The notes under the pieces are model-generated. The model did not search any database, was not told where the DNA came from, and saw only the letters and a program-made list of their open reading frames with translations. A program made the position numbers and the translations under genes. A stretch of 64,000 bases of DNA from Ryuthela nishihirai (Eukaryota; Arthropoda; Arachnida; Araneae; Heptathelidae), in NCBI GenBank assembly GCA_038380435.1, contig JAWZYU010000007.1:26019001-26083000 (forward strand), in the 5' to 3' direction. Positions 54,525 to 64,000 of the stretch are shown piece after piece; position 1 is the stretch's first letter, and every line of letters begins with the position of its first letter.

Positions 54525-54772
54525 CAGGCCAGGATCTATAAAAAATATAAGGTGGGGGGGGGGGCGATTTAACCCGAAAAGGGGAAAAGGGTGGGTCAAA
54601 AGACTGGATTTCGATTGCAGTGTAACATTTTCCCCTTTGTTTCGGAGGTTTAAAAAATCTTGAAAAATGTGGGAAATATGCACAAGTTTAATCATTTTTG
54701 GCCTTCATTAACTTTACTAGCATTCTCAAAGGGATGGTGAATGGCCCCCTTTGCCTCCCCTTAGATCCAGCC
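54525..54772. mobile_element. MITE-F reference copy
   Basis: Bounded by GGATCTA (54532-54538) and its reverse complement TAGATCC (54763-54769). Contains a G-rich stretch, CAAAAGACTGGATTT, GCAGTGTAACATTTTCCCC, TTGAAAAATG and ACTTTACTAGCATTCTCAAAGGG, the words that define the other copies (12452, 16185, 42592, 47756, 56540, 57335). Class unknown, no coding. Confidence 0.7.
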
Positions 54773-54891
54773 GTAGTAAGAAAGTTCCGATGTAAAATTA
54801 TTCTGAATGAACTTCTAACAATCTAACGTCAGGTTGGTTAGAACAGCTTGATTTCGGTGCACAAATATTGACCTGAGCTTTATTATTTTGC

Positions 54892-55170
54892 TTAAATCGG
54901 ATTGCGAAGATTTCCCTGGTGGCAATGTCTGCTCGCAAAACACTCAGTTTTTATCGCTTTGAAGTATCTGTTTCCAAATTTTCCTTTTTCTCTTGGTAAC
55001 AGTACTGAATTGGCTTTCATAGAAGTTTTCGCAGTGCTTTGTTCACATATACTTTCAAAAACCAGCAGATACCCTTGCAGAAAGTGCCTCGTATTATCCA
55101 ACGATGATACGAGTCCATCTGACAACGATGTGACTACTGTTTGCTACTTGACTTTTACGGTGAATTCTTA
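54892..55170 (-). CDS. unrecognised open frame, low support
   Basis: The minus frame from about 55170 to 54892 (MSDGLVSSLDNTRHFLQGYL at 55125 onwards) has balanced composition and no TE motif. The opposite strand is also open for 89 codons, which weakens both. It could be an exon of a host gene. No domain is recognised. Confidence 0.2.
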
Positions 55171-55326
55171 ATCAAGGGCGGTCCCTCTTCAAATTCTTAT
55201 CTCGACAGCATTCAAAGCAATCTCTTTTCAAATTCAGATTGGCTGGAAAGTTTCAGAAAGTTTTTTTTCAGGCGCGGTTTTTATCTGGTTAGAAAAGATC
55301 TGTCAGGGTGAAGTTAGATACTTTGA

Positions 55327-55681
55327 TTTTTTGGGTTGAATTGTTTTACCTCTGAGCGGCACTTTTTTGCATATACCATGGCCTAAATGGTCAGGTCACA
55401 AAAACCCCGAAGGCTCAGAGGAGATTGGTGGGAGGGGACCCACTGGAACAGTTGTTGGGAGACAGATGGTAGCCTCTCGTCAAGGCCATCCAGCGTGGTC
55501 CTTAACGTGCATAGGGTATGGCTCTCCCAGACACAGGGTCACGGCTTAACGCCCCATCCGACGGACGGCGGTCTTTCCAAGTCCATCGGGGTCCCCTACT
55601 GACCGTGGGCAGGACGGGGAGTTTTGCGGAGATAAATCTCAACGCTGACTCAGTTGGGACTCGAACCTGGGAACTGCAGAA
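55327..55681 (-). repeat. SINE-A, 5'-truncated with perfect target-site duplication
   Basis: The tail and body are complete but the element stops at GGGAACTGCAGA, leaving out the first 55-60 bp of the head. The 12-bp duplication TAGATACTTTGA (55315-55326 and 55682-55693) still flanks it, so truncation happened during integration, as in target-primed reverse transcription. Confidence 0.96.
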
Positions 55682-55693
55682 TAGATACTTTGA

Positions 55694-56539
55694 AGTATCC
55701 TGACATGACATTTCGCGATATAATGCTTAATGCATTTAAAAACGTCATAATGGTGAGAGTAGCAGAAAATAACATCGTTTAGTAATAATGCAATTATGTA
55801 GTTACCATAACATCAAAGTTTAATGTAATGAATAAATCGAGTAGATCATGCGCCTCCTCTGTTATACTGAGTCCGGACAGTACAGTAACAAAATAATTTA
55901 TTTTCAAATATAGATATATGTAGATAGAGAGAAGACATGTTTAATCTGTAAAAATTCAACTAGTAGCCGTTTATTTTTAAAATCCTTTAGCTAATTTTAA
56001 AATATTTATAAGTATTTTAAATAATTCTTAATAAGTGAATTATTTCATTTTTTTCTAATAATTCAAAAATTCAACTAGTAATATTTCAAAAATTCAACTA
56101 CTAGCCGTTTATTTTTAAAATCCTTTAGCTAATTTTAAAACATTTATAATTATTTTAAATAATTCTTAATAAGGGAATTATTTCATTTTATTCTGCTTCA
56201 AAATAAGCACCTATTAGTTAAATTTTTATGCATATTTAATATCCCTCCTTTTGTTTTACCCTCTTTCGTTCATAACTGTCCGGGTCCGGTGTTTCTAGGT
56301 GGCTCTGGTAGACCATACTATTTAATACTTGCAAAAATTGATGCTTAATAAGAATTTTCAAACGATTTCGACTTTAATATTCAAATATCAGTTTCACGAA
56401 TAAACTTACAATTCGACTTTAACTAATCAGCAGACAGTATCGAATGTTAAGAAATTTGGAATCTTAGCAAAGGTAAATGTCATTATAGCTCGAAATGCCG
56501 ATTCTTGTATGATCCATAATTGGAAACGTCCTGTTCTGT
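55694..56539. repeat. AT-rich block with a ~140-bp tandem duplication
   Basis: AATTCAACTAGTAGCCGTTTATTTTTAAAATCC and the following 90 bp occur at about 55950-56069 and 56089-56200 with few differences. Short inverted ends TCCGGACAGT (about 55871) and ACTGTCCGG (about 56275) bracket the duplicated block and may be the ends of a MITE. No gene. Confidence 0.55.
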
Positions 56540-56790
56540 GGGACGGGGGTAGAGGGAGTCACGCCCTCCCCCCTTGAGAATGCCAGTAAGGACAATGGAA
56601 GACAAAATTTATGAAACTTCTGCATGCTTCACGCATTTTCAAGATTTTTTTAAAAAAAAACTGTAAAACAAATGGAAAAGCATTGCAACGGAAATCCAGT
56701 CCCTTTTCTCTCGCCCCCACCTACCTTTTTCGGATATATTGCGTCGCTTGACCCCTCCCCCTTTATTTTTTATCTAAATCCGGGTTCAAT
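56540..56790. repeat. MITE-F copy
   Basis: CTTGAGAATGCCAGTAAGGACAATGG, ACGCATTTTCAAGATTTTT, AAATCCAGTCCC and ATCTAAATCCGGG match MITE-F in reverse orientation relative to 54525. Confidence 0.6.
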
Positions 56791-56814
56791 CAGAAATCAG
56801 GTAATAATATATAT

Positions 56815-57010
56815 GCCTTAACTGGCATAGTGGTTAGGCAGCTAGCAACTGTTCCAGCAGGGCAAACTTTGTGTGTTGTGTTAGCTCTAACTAAGGCAGT
56901 GGTCAGCAGTGACTTCGGTCTTAGTAGGGCATGTCCTTGTATGAGAAGGCCTGTAAAAGCTAGGAGTAGCTTCTAGGATTCTTCTCTGTCCTATATGTCG
57001 CAAATAAAAA
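56815..57010 (+). repeat. SINE-C, full length
   Basis: Head ACTGGCATAGTGGTTAGGC (A-box like), body with GGGCAAACTTTGTGTGTT, GGCAGTGGTCAGCA and GGCATGTCCTTGTATGAGAAGG, ending in GTCGCAAATAAAAAAAATTA. The only other copy here is nested at 19468. Confidence 0.78.
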
Positions 57011-57055
57011 AAATTATATTAATAATTATTTATAAAAAAATTTATCCACCAGGTA

Positions 57056-57240
57056 AAATTCCCGTGGCCTCGTGGTTAGCACGCTTTACTCCCGATTTAA
57101 AGGATCTGGAATCGAGTCCCGGATTAAGGCATGGATGTTTGTGTTGTCTCTCTGCTGAGATCTCGCCATCTCACAGACCGGTTTTAAACTGACAAGCTCC
57201 TGTGAAACCTCTGTGGCAAGCAGTTGTTGAGAGGATATAT
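57056..57240 (+). repeat. SINE-B, full length
   Basis: Head CCCGTGGCCTCGTGGTTAGC with B-box-like GGAATCGAGTCCC, then CTGCTGAGATCTCGCCATC and the conserved end GTGGCAAGCAGTTGTTGAG. Confidence 0.87.
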
Positions 57241-57334
57241 TTTTTTTATCCATCAGATATGAAGATTGTAATATTCACCAAAATCACGACGAACTGACCA
57301 AAAAAAACAACATTTGGTATAAATAAAAAACTTA

Positions 57335-57612
57335 CGCAGGTCCGGATGTAAAACAAATGGGAGGGGGGGGGGGGGGGTCAATCGGCCGGAAAAATGTAAA
57401 ATGGGGGACCAACAGACTAGATTTTCATTACAATATAGCATTTTCCTTTCGTTTTAGAGGTCTTCAAAAAATTTTGAAAAATGCATAAAATAGACATATT
57501 TTTAATATTTTTTACCCCCATTGCTTTAATTAGCCTTCTCTCAGATCTAGGGGGCAACAGTGCATGATCTCCTAGCCCCCCCCCCCCCCCTCTCCAGTAT
57601 ATCTGGATCTGC
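57335..57612. repeat. MITE-F copy with G and C tracts
   Basis: Starts near GGTCCGGAT and ends near ATCTGGATC. Contains a run of about 16 G (from 57363) and a run of about 13 C (near 57578), plus CAACAGACTAGATTTTCATT, ATAGCATTTTCC and TTGAAAAATGCATAAAATAGACA. The G and C tracts lie about 200 bp apart. Confidence 0.6.
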
Positions 57613-58383
57613 TGTTATGTTACCATAAAATTCTGCAAGGTTTACATTATAAAGTACACAGTATATTGTTAACTATGTTATCAGTTTAATTAACCACTGA
57701 TTAAATATTTGTAGCTGCCTATCTAATTCAGCGAAACATCCTTCTGTATATTTGTAGTGTTTCTTTTAAATTTTGCCAGCTGCATCCTAGTGAACTACAA
57801 TCCAGCTGAAGTACAATTTGCACTCGGTTAAGGACGACCCAATTTTAATTTTATCAGCCACTAGACACCCGACGATATAATTAGATTTCTGTTTTATCAA
57901 TGCAGAGTAGGAGATCATTTTTCCAGCGCATTATATTTAGGCATCCCGAGTTATAATCTATACTACGAACTTCTATACTACTTCTATATTTCTTCTAAGT
58001 TCTATATTACGAAGTGATACTTCTATACTGCGAAGTGAGAGATTACAGAGAAAGGGATAGCTTGTTTTTTTGTGTGATGATGAAGAAATTTAAAGTAGCA
58101 GTGAGGATTATCCTCTTGTTTCCAAAGAGGAACTCAGAAATGTAACATTTGAGAGATCATCATTTTAAGAGATAAATGAAAAATTCCTTTGCATTATATA
58201 CGTACCAATAAAATATTATTATTTACTTTCTCCCGTCATCCACCAGCTCCAGTTTCACTGTTAGAGAGTGCTAAAGAGAGAAAGTTAAAATTTCATTTCG
58301 TTTGTAAATGACGGTCCTGTATTCGTCACAGACAATATGTTATTCCTCTACTGTAGTTTAAAATGCTACTAAATAAAAAAAAT
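57613..58383. other. no recognised gene
   Basis: AT-rich. A short local tandem (ACTTCTATACTACTTCTATAT / GAAGTGATACTTCTATACTGCGAAGTGA) lies near 57966-58040. No coding or known element. Confidence 0.45.
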
Positions 58384-58570
58384 ACCCCCTCAAGCAGCTG
58401 CTTGCCAAAGAGGTCTGACAGGAGCCTGTCAATTTATATGCCATAGTAGAAGATCTGAGGAGATGGCAGGACCTCAGCAGAAGAACGACACAAACGTCCA
58501 TGCCTTACTCGGGACTCGAACCCAGGTCCCTTAGATCAGTAGCGAAGAGCGCTAACCATTCTGCTACTTA
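58384..58570 (-). repeat. SINE-B, minus strand
   Basis: TACCCCCTCAAGCAGCTGCTTGCC at the left, ATGCCATAGTAGAAGATCTG in the body, and the head at the right with GGGACTCGAACCCAGG and GCTAACCATTCTGC. Confidence 0.88.
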
Positions 58571-58891
58571 AGTTTTATTTTAGATAAAAGCAAAACAACA
58601 ATAAACTGGATGCAGAAGCAAATCACAGTTTCTAACTGTTTCCCATTACACCGAATTCCATTTTTTTTATGCTCAAAACAATCTATTCACTGAGATATTA
58701 ACGTAAAATAAATTTTATTGTATACTTTATTTAATAAAAGTATCTCTTGATGTCCTCACACAAGAATTCCACCATTAAAATTTAGATATTCTCGGCTTGC
58801 AAGAGACTAGATGGACAGATAAAGGTCAGATTCTTAAAAATAATCTTAAATTTCTCTTTTCAGGGAGGGACGACAATAACATCACCAAAGC

Positions 58892-59467
58892 GTGGGTCTG
58901 CTTCTCAGCAGACACGCTAGTGATGCTCTTCTAGGATATGAGTGCATTAATGAAAGGTTTCTTACAGCAAAATTTCAGACAAGCGTTAAAGACTTGAATG
59001 TTATCTGCTGTTATGCCCCCACTGAAGATGCCGATGAGGATGAGAAGGATAGGATTTACGGACAACTTCAGGATATTTTGAATTCTGTCAAGAAAGGAGA
59101 TATTACCCTTGTTCTTGGTGACTTCAATGCCAAAGTTGGTACTGACTCTGACCTTTGGGGAGGGGTGATTGGCCCTTTTGGTATTGGTAGCTGCAATGGC
59201 AATGGGCAACGTCTCCTACAGGTAAGTAAACTCAGTCGTTTCAGAATAACTATCATTTATTACAAACACCGCGACATACAAAAGTACACATGGGTTTCAC
59301 CCGATGGGTTGCATAAGACTATGATTGATTATATATTAATTAACAGCAAATGGGCTAGTTCTGTTAGAAATACTAGGGCATATAGGGGAGCTGAAATTGG
59401 ATCTGACCATTACCTCGTTAAAAGTGTCTTGCAACTTAAACTTAAAAAGTGTTGTGCTAGGGTTTAA
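58892..59467 (+). pseudogene. LINE-C endonuclease part
   Basis: A 191-codon frame with the APE-type order: NVICCYAPTEDADEDEKDR (about residue 36), LVLGDFNAKVGTDSD (about 74), WVSPDGLHKTMIDYILIN (about 133) and RGAEIGSDHYLVKS (about 166). The catalytic Asp/Asn of GDFN and the SDH motif are intact. The preceding codons (ETRWTDKGQI) lie in another frame, and a stop at 59465 separates it from the linker. Confidence 0.88.
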
Positions 59468-61620
59468 AAATTTACTTTTAAAACTGAAGCTCTGAAAGAT
59501 CTAGTTATAGCCAAAGCTTACCATGATAGGTTACTTAGTCATTATGACAGTCATGGCATGCTTACTACTGAAGTTGAGGAAGAATGGGATCATTTTAAAC
59601 AGGCTTTTTTGGACACTAACAGTACTCTTTTAGGAAAAAAGGAGCAGAAGAGTCAGAATTATCTGAGTGATAAGGCACTGAGCTTATTTCGGAAAGAAAG
59701 AACTGCAGGAATGTCCTTAATCAATACCTACTAGTCCTAATAGAAAGCATTACAGAGAACTTAATAAACGTGTAAAAGATCAGTTAGCTGCTGATAAGAA
59801 CCTTTGGCTTGATGGTTTGGCTGACAAAGCCGAGGAAGCAGTTAGACAGCACAACAGCAGAGAGCTGTACCAGATAGTTAATATTTTGTGTGGTAGAAAA
59901 CGGACAGGTATACAGGGATTGAAGGATAAACAAGGTAAGGTTAGAGAAGGTGAGGATTCTGTCATGGCTGGGTGGGCTGAACATTTCAGTGATATTCTAA
60001 ACAATGTAGTTAGTTCTACTCCCATTGTTTGCAATGATGATAGATGCATTGGTGGCTTTGATGTTGGCTCTATAACACAATCTGGAGTTATTTTGGCTGT
60101 TTCTAAACTTAAACATCATAAATCCCCAGGGCTCCCAAGGTAATTAACTACAGATGAAATTACTACAGAAATGCTTAGAGCTGGAAATGTTTCGGTTACC
60201 ACTTGGATGACTGAAATTCTGAATATCTTTTATGATAAAGGCATAGTTCCTAAGGATTTTACCAGAGCTATTGTTATCCCTCTTTTCAAAAAAGGTGATC
60301 GCAGTTCTTGTGATAACTATAGGGGTATCAGCCTACTCTCTGTTCCAGGTAAAGTTCTTTCCATGATTGTGCTTAATAGAATTAAGAATCTGCTTGACAG
60401 TCAATTGCGTGATGAGCAATGTGGATTCAGAAGTGGTAGGGGATGTGTGGATCAGGTATTTTCACTTAGGCAGATTCTTGAGAAATGTTTAGAGTTTCAG
60501 AAACCTTTGGTTGCTAGCTTTGTTGATTTCAAAAAGGCTTTCGACTCTGTTGATCGTCATAATTTGTGGTTGATTGTGAGATCATATGGTATACCAGACA
60601 AGTTAGTTAACATAATGAAAGCTCTCTATAATTACACTGAGTCGTCTATGAGAGTTGGTAAGGCTTGTAGCAATTGGTTTAGCATTTCTTCTGATGTTCG
60701 ACAAGAGTGCATTTCGTCTCCTTTTCTCTTTAGTTTGGTTATTGATAATGTTAGGCGAAATTCACTTCAAGGGAAAGATTTTAGCCTTAAATGGACTGGA
60801 GATACGAAAATTTCTGATTTAGATTATGCTGATGATTTAACCCTTTTGGCAAATGATGTTGATAAGATGAACTCTTTCATTCGAGCTGTTGATGAGACTG
60901 GTAGTAGAGTAGGTTTGGTTATAAACAGAGAGAAAACTAAAGTGATGAAAATTGGTCAGGCAGGCTGTGATTCAGTTAATCTGAATGGTTGCAGTCTTGA
61001 GCAGGTGGCACAGTTTAATTATCTTGGGAGCTATGTAACAGATAATGGTGATGTGCGGCATGAGATTAACAGACGAATAGGGATTGCTGCCGGGACTTTT
61101 AAGAATCTATGGAGAGTGTGGAGAAATAGGCGTATACACCTAAAGACTAAAATTAGACTGTATAATAGTTTGGTTCTTTCTAAGGTCAGTTATGGTAGTG
61201 AAACTTGTACACTTTGTAAACAAGATAACAGGAAACTAGATGCTTTTCATTCCAGATGCTTACGCATTATCTTGGGCATTAGGTGGTCCAACTTTGTAAT
61301 TAATGATGAGGTTAGGCAAAGGAGTTTGCAACCTCCTTTAAGCAGCATATTGTGCAGAGAGAGACTCCGTTGGTTTGGCCATGTTGCCCCGTATGAATAA
61401 TTATAGATTGGCGAATAGGGTTATGAACAGTGTGCCTAAAGGCCTCAGAAAGAGGAGACCTAGGATGACCTAGGGAGACCAGGGGAGACCTAGGATGCGG
61501 TGGGCAGACAATGTCAAACAGGACCTTGTTAGAATTGATATGCAGTGGCCAGATGCAGTGGATGTAGCTCAGGATAGAATTGCTTGGAGAACTAAATTGC
61601 ACGGTCTGGTTGGACCTCCG
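59468..61620 (+). pseudogene. LINE-C reverse transcriptase part
   Basis: Linker pieces precede the main frame 60171-61400 (409 codons): DNYRGISLLSVPGKVLS (about residue 48), EQCGFRSGRGCVDQVFSL (81), motif A FVDFKKAFDSVDR (116), a B-block with VRQECISSPFLFSL where the usual VRQGC glycine is Glu, motif C DYADDLTLLA (217), NYLGSYVTDNGD and the C-terminal block RCLRIILGIRW..RERLRWFGHV. A frameshift near 61395 moves the last 70 codons to another frame. An 18-20 bp duplication GAGACCTAGGATG.. near 61459-61498 adds further damage. Confidence 0.88.
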
Positions 61621-61761
61621 TAGCCCATGGCTGCTTGACGATGATGATGATAATTTTTATTGGATATTATTTTTTTGGATATTATATTTTTATTTACTTT
61701 TCATTCTATTTGTGAAGGCGCGTGTTTATATATGTATGTATTACCAATTTCACAGATATTT

Positions 61762-62095
61762 GGGAGGGGAGTTCAGTCGGTAGCGCGCCGGTCATTGAGA
61801 TTTATTTCCGCAGAACTCTCCACGTGTCCTCGGCCAGAAGGAGTCACTGATGGGCTTGGAAAGGCCGTCGGGTGGAATGTTAAGCCATGATCCCGTGTGT
61901 GTGGGAGAGCCATACCCTGGGCACATTAAAGAACACGCTGGATGACTTTGACGGAAGGCTACCGTCCGTTTCCTACAGCTGTCCAGTGAATCTTCAACCC
62001 TTACCTTCTCTGAGTCCTCGGGTTGATTCTGACCTGACCATTTAGCTAATTTTGTGCAAAAAAAAGTGCCGCACAGAGGTAAAACAAGCGAACCC
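61762..62095 (+). repeat. SINE-A with B box deleted
   Basis: The head reads GGAGGGGAGTTCAGTCGGTAGCGCGCCGG and jumps straight to TCATTGAGATTTATTTCCGC, skipping about 45 bp that include the B box. The body and tail are complete but diverged. Confidence 0.85.
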
Positions 62096-62234
62096 ACAAA
62101 TATATTCGAGGTTACGTGAAAGGTTTAAGTTTGAAAAAATACTTCTGCTGCTGAAAAAGTATAGAAAAGTACTGCCATGATTTATCGATAAAATTTCCGA
62201 ATATACAGGGTGCCCGAAAAATAATGGTGGGATA

Positions 62235-62490
62235 AAAACACCCAGTGTAGCCTTGATGGGAAGCTACATTAGTCTCCTATCGTGTGCTGGGTTATGGCTC
62301 TCCTTCACACGGGACTATAGCTTATCGTTCCCATCCGTCGGACCTATCCCAACCCTTCTGGTCTCCTTTCTCACCAATGGCAGGATGGAGGTTAGGGGAG
62401 ATAAATCTTGATGGTAGAACAGTTTGGGAATCCAACTTGGGAACTCCAGATTAAGAACCCGGTCCGCTAACGATTGAGCCAATTCCCATC
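62235..62490 (-). repeat. very old SINE-A
   Basis: Collinear decayed words on the minus strand: head CGATTGAGCCA, GGGAACTCCAGATTAAGAACCCGGT, GGAGATAAATCTTGATG, then CCATCCGTCGGACC and GTTATGGCTCTCC. Preceded by ATACAGGGTGCCCGAAAAATA near 62205, another TACAGGGTG end as at 28289. Confidence 0.65.
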
Positions 62491-62639
62491 CCTCCACTGT
62501 TGGCTGCGTCGTGTGGGTTTTGTTTTCCGAAATCTGTGATAAGAAACAACGACATGCCAAAAAATTTTGCAATTGAATCTTACCACAGTACGATGACTTA
62601 TTCCCACTGTAGTCTCATCTTGAAGGTCTAGACGACCTT

Positions 62640-62860
62640 TTCTCCTTTATTCTCACACAACGAAGAATAACATTCAGTAATAATATCACAAAATAAAATA
62701 TCACAGGAAAATGTCCTGTAGACAAATAACCCTTGAAATAATTTGCTGAAAGGAAAAATTTGATTTCGTCGTGAGTGGGATTCGAACCCAAGAGCATGCT
62801 AGGCGTCATAACTGCTAGGCAGTCAGAGGCTAACCGTTTTCTTTAACCATGTATTCCCGC
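62640..62860 (-). repeat. SINE-D, minus copy
   Basis: tRNA-like head at the right (GTGAGTGGGATTCGAACCCA for the B box, ATAACTGCTAGGCAGTCAGAGGC toward the A box) and body to the left (AATAATTTGCTGAAAGGAAAAA, TGTCCTGTAGACAAATAA). The body is mirrored at 62925-63060. Confidence 0.7.
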
Positions 62861-62924
62861 GTATTTTGATTGATTCGCCACTGGCGCCATCTGTGTCGGA
62901 AATAGGGCAACCAAGCTGCGTCAT

Positions 62925-63060
62925 ATGATGAAAGTAAATCAGTTTTTTCTTTTCAGGAAATTATTTCAAATGTTCCTTGTCTACAGGACATTTTCAAGTG
63001 ATAATTTATTACTGAATTATTTATATAATGCTATATGTGTGAGTGACAAATCATATCATC
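62925..63060 (+). repeat. SINE-D body fragment, plus strand
   Basis: GATGAAAGTAAATCAGTTTTTTCTTTTCAGGAAATTATTTCAAATG and TTGTCTACAGGACATTTTC match the reverse complement of the neighbouring minus copy. With that copy it forms an imperfect inverted pair around about 62860-62925. Confidence 0.7.
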
Positions 63061-63159
63061 ATATGAGGCATCTTCCTTCCCGATTCCCGAAGCAATTAGC
63101 GACAGTGGCAAATTAACAAAAAATATGCGGGAATGTTTATACGTCACGTTGAAAAAAAC

Positions 63160-63660
63160 GGCTAATTTCTGACGGTCTAGCAGTTATGACGCCTAGTATG
63201 TTTCTGGGAGATGTGGGTTCAAATTCCACTCAGGATGAAACCAATATTTTTTCTGCAAATCATTTAAAGTTGGGTTGGGTTGTTTTACTTCTGAGCGTCA
63301 CTTTTTTGCACACCATGGGCTAAATGGCCAGGTCACATGGACCCCGAAGGCTCAGAGAAGGTTGGGGGAGGGGACCCACTGGAACAGCTGTTGGGAGACA
63401 GATGGTAGCCTCCCGTCAAGGCCATCCAGCGTGTTCTTTAACGTGCACAGTGTATGTCTCTCCCGCACACGGGGCCACGGCTTAACGTCCCATCCGACGG
63501 ACGGCGGCCTTTGCAAGCCCATCGGTATCCTCTACTGACCGTGGGCAGGGCGGTTAATTTTGCGGAGATAAATCTCAACGCTGACCCAGCTGGGACTCGA
63601 ACCCAGCTGGGAACTACAGATTACGCAAATCATTTAAAGAATAATATGCTGGGCATCATC
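63160..63660 (+). repeat. SINE-D, plus copy interrupted by SINE-A
   Basis: Head TGACGGTCTAGCAGTTATGACGCC and B-box-like GTGGGTTCAAATTCC, then ATGAAACCAATATTTTTTCTGCAAATCATTT. The SINE-A at 63270-63624 splits it at its GCAAATCATTTAAAG, the equivalent of the CAGCAAATTATTTCAAG segment in the minus copy. Confidence 0.7.
63270..63624 (-). repeat. SINE-A, 5'-truncated, with 15-bp target-site duplication
   Basis: Perfect duplication GCAAATCATTTAAAG (63255-63269 and 63625-63639). The element stops at CTACAGATTAC, lacking the first part of the head. An 11-bp tandem CCCAGCTGGGA/CCCAGCTGGGA surrounds the B-box region (near 63583-63612). Confidence 0.96.
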
Positions 63661-64000
63661 CTAGGCAATGTATTCTTCTTCTTTAATCATACCAATAGCC
63701 TGCAAGTCAGAAATGTTTGCGAAATCCTGATTTATGGTATTTATACAAAGCTTGATTCCCTGATTCGTTGAATAATACGTGTCTATCATAAGAAGTAATA
63801 ATAGACAAAGTATTCAGGATTCAATGAATTTGAAGGCTTCTTTTAGTGCAGGAACAATGAACTATTTGCAGCTTTTTTCAACAAAAATATTTTGTAGTGT
63901 TTCAAAAATCAGATGATACTAGAGCATAACATATTAACGTTCCACAAAGCTATCCTACATTTTTGGATTCGACTAGATAGAAAGATTATTGGAAACCGGA
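63661..64000. other. no recognised gene
   Basis: AT-rich sequence to the window end with no recognised gene or repeat. Confidence 0.4.

Larger units (their letters stand above)
58770..61640 (+). mobile_element. LINE-C, RTE-like non-LTR retrotransposon, slightly 5'-truncated
   Basis: Begins at LGLQETRWT, just inside the APE endonuclease, and runs to a 3' end with TTGACGATGATGATGATAA. It is the best-preserved LINE in the window: long frames at 58892-59467 and 60171-61400. A 3' fragment of the same family lies at 17608-18177. RTE/RTE-X affinity is inferred from the single endonuclease-RT layout and the short 3' UTR. Confidence 0.85.

Overview
This window reads as repeat-dense, AT-rich invertebrate nuclear DNA. 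The mix of two or more Jockey/CR1-like LINEs, an RTE-like LINE, a Penelope-like element with a GIY-YIG domain, mariner and Tc1 relics and several tRNA-derived SINE families fits an arthropod. A chelicerate such as a spider is my guess, but nothing here proves the taxon. I see no operons, no rRNA, no free-standing tRNA gene and no complete host gene. Almost everything recognisable is a transposable element or a relic of one. Names such as SINE-A or MITE-F are local labels for this annotation.

Layout. 0-9.2 kb: a SINE-B, a decayed LINE (family LINE-A, 1440-4031), and two Penelope-like copies lying head to head (5222-7345 minus, 7346-9150 plus). 9.2-20 kb: a LINE 3' end, many SINE-A copies with clear target-site duplications, a 3' fragment of the RTE-like LINE-C, and nested SINEs. 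20.5-33.8 kb: three mariner relics, two Tc1-like relics, an LTR-like block, a fold-back MITE and a minisatellite. 34.4-39.6 kb: a near-perfect inverted repeat with 2302-bp arms around a 554-bp spacer that holds an LTR-like sequence. 39.8-42.3 kb: a tandem array of about five degenerate units of roughly 420 bp, each with a GCCAAA..TTTGGC palindrome. 42.3-47 kb: hAT-like and Tc1-like MITEs, a possible protein-coding fragment (42753-43034, minus) and a second LINE-A copy. 48-52.4 kb: an inverted but nearly full-length two-ORF LINE (LINE-D) and another LINE fragment. 53-64 kb: SINEs, MITEs and a nearly complete RTE-like LINE-C (58770-61640).

The dominant family is SINE-A, about 386 bp. It has a tRNA-like head (A box near TGGCTCAGTCGGTAG, B box GGTTCGAGTCC), a conserved body with GTGCACGTTAAAGAACA, and a tail of short CCAAC/CCAAT repeats. 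More than twenty copies in both orientations explain most of the recurrent 60-126 aa open frames in the window, which are not genes. Insertions inside other elements allow relative dating: SINE-A into Penelope, into mariner and into SINE-D; SINE-B and SINE-C into SINE-A; MITEs into LINE-A and into the tandem array.

The features most worth follow-up are the 5.2-kb inverted repeat, the inverted Penelope pair with a possible degenerate hammerhead-like motif, the palindrome-bearing tandem array, and two or three non-repeat open frames that might be host exons.
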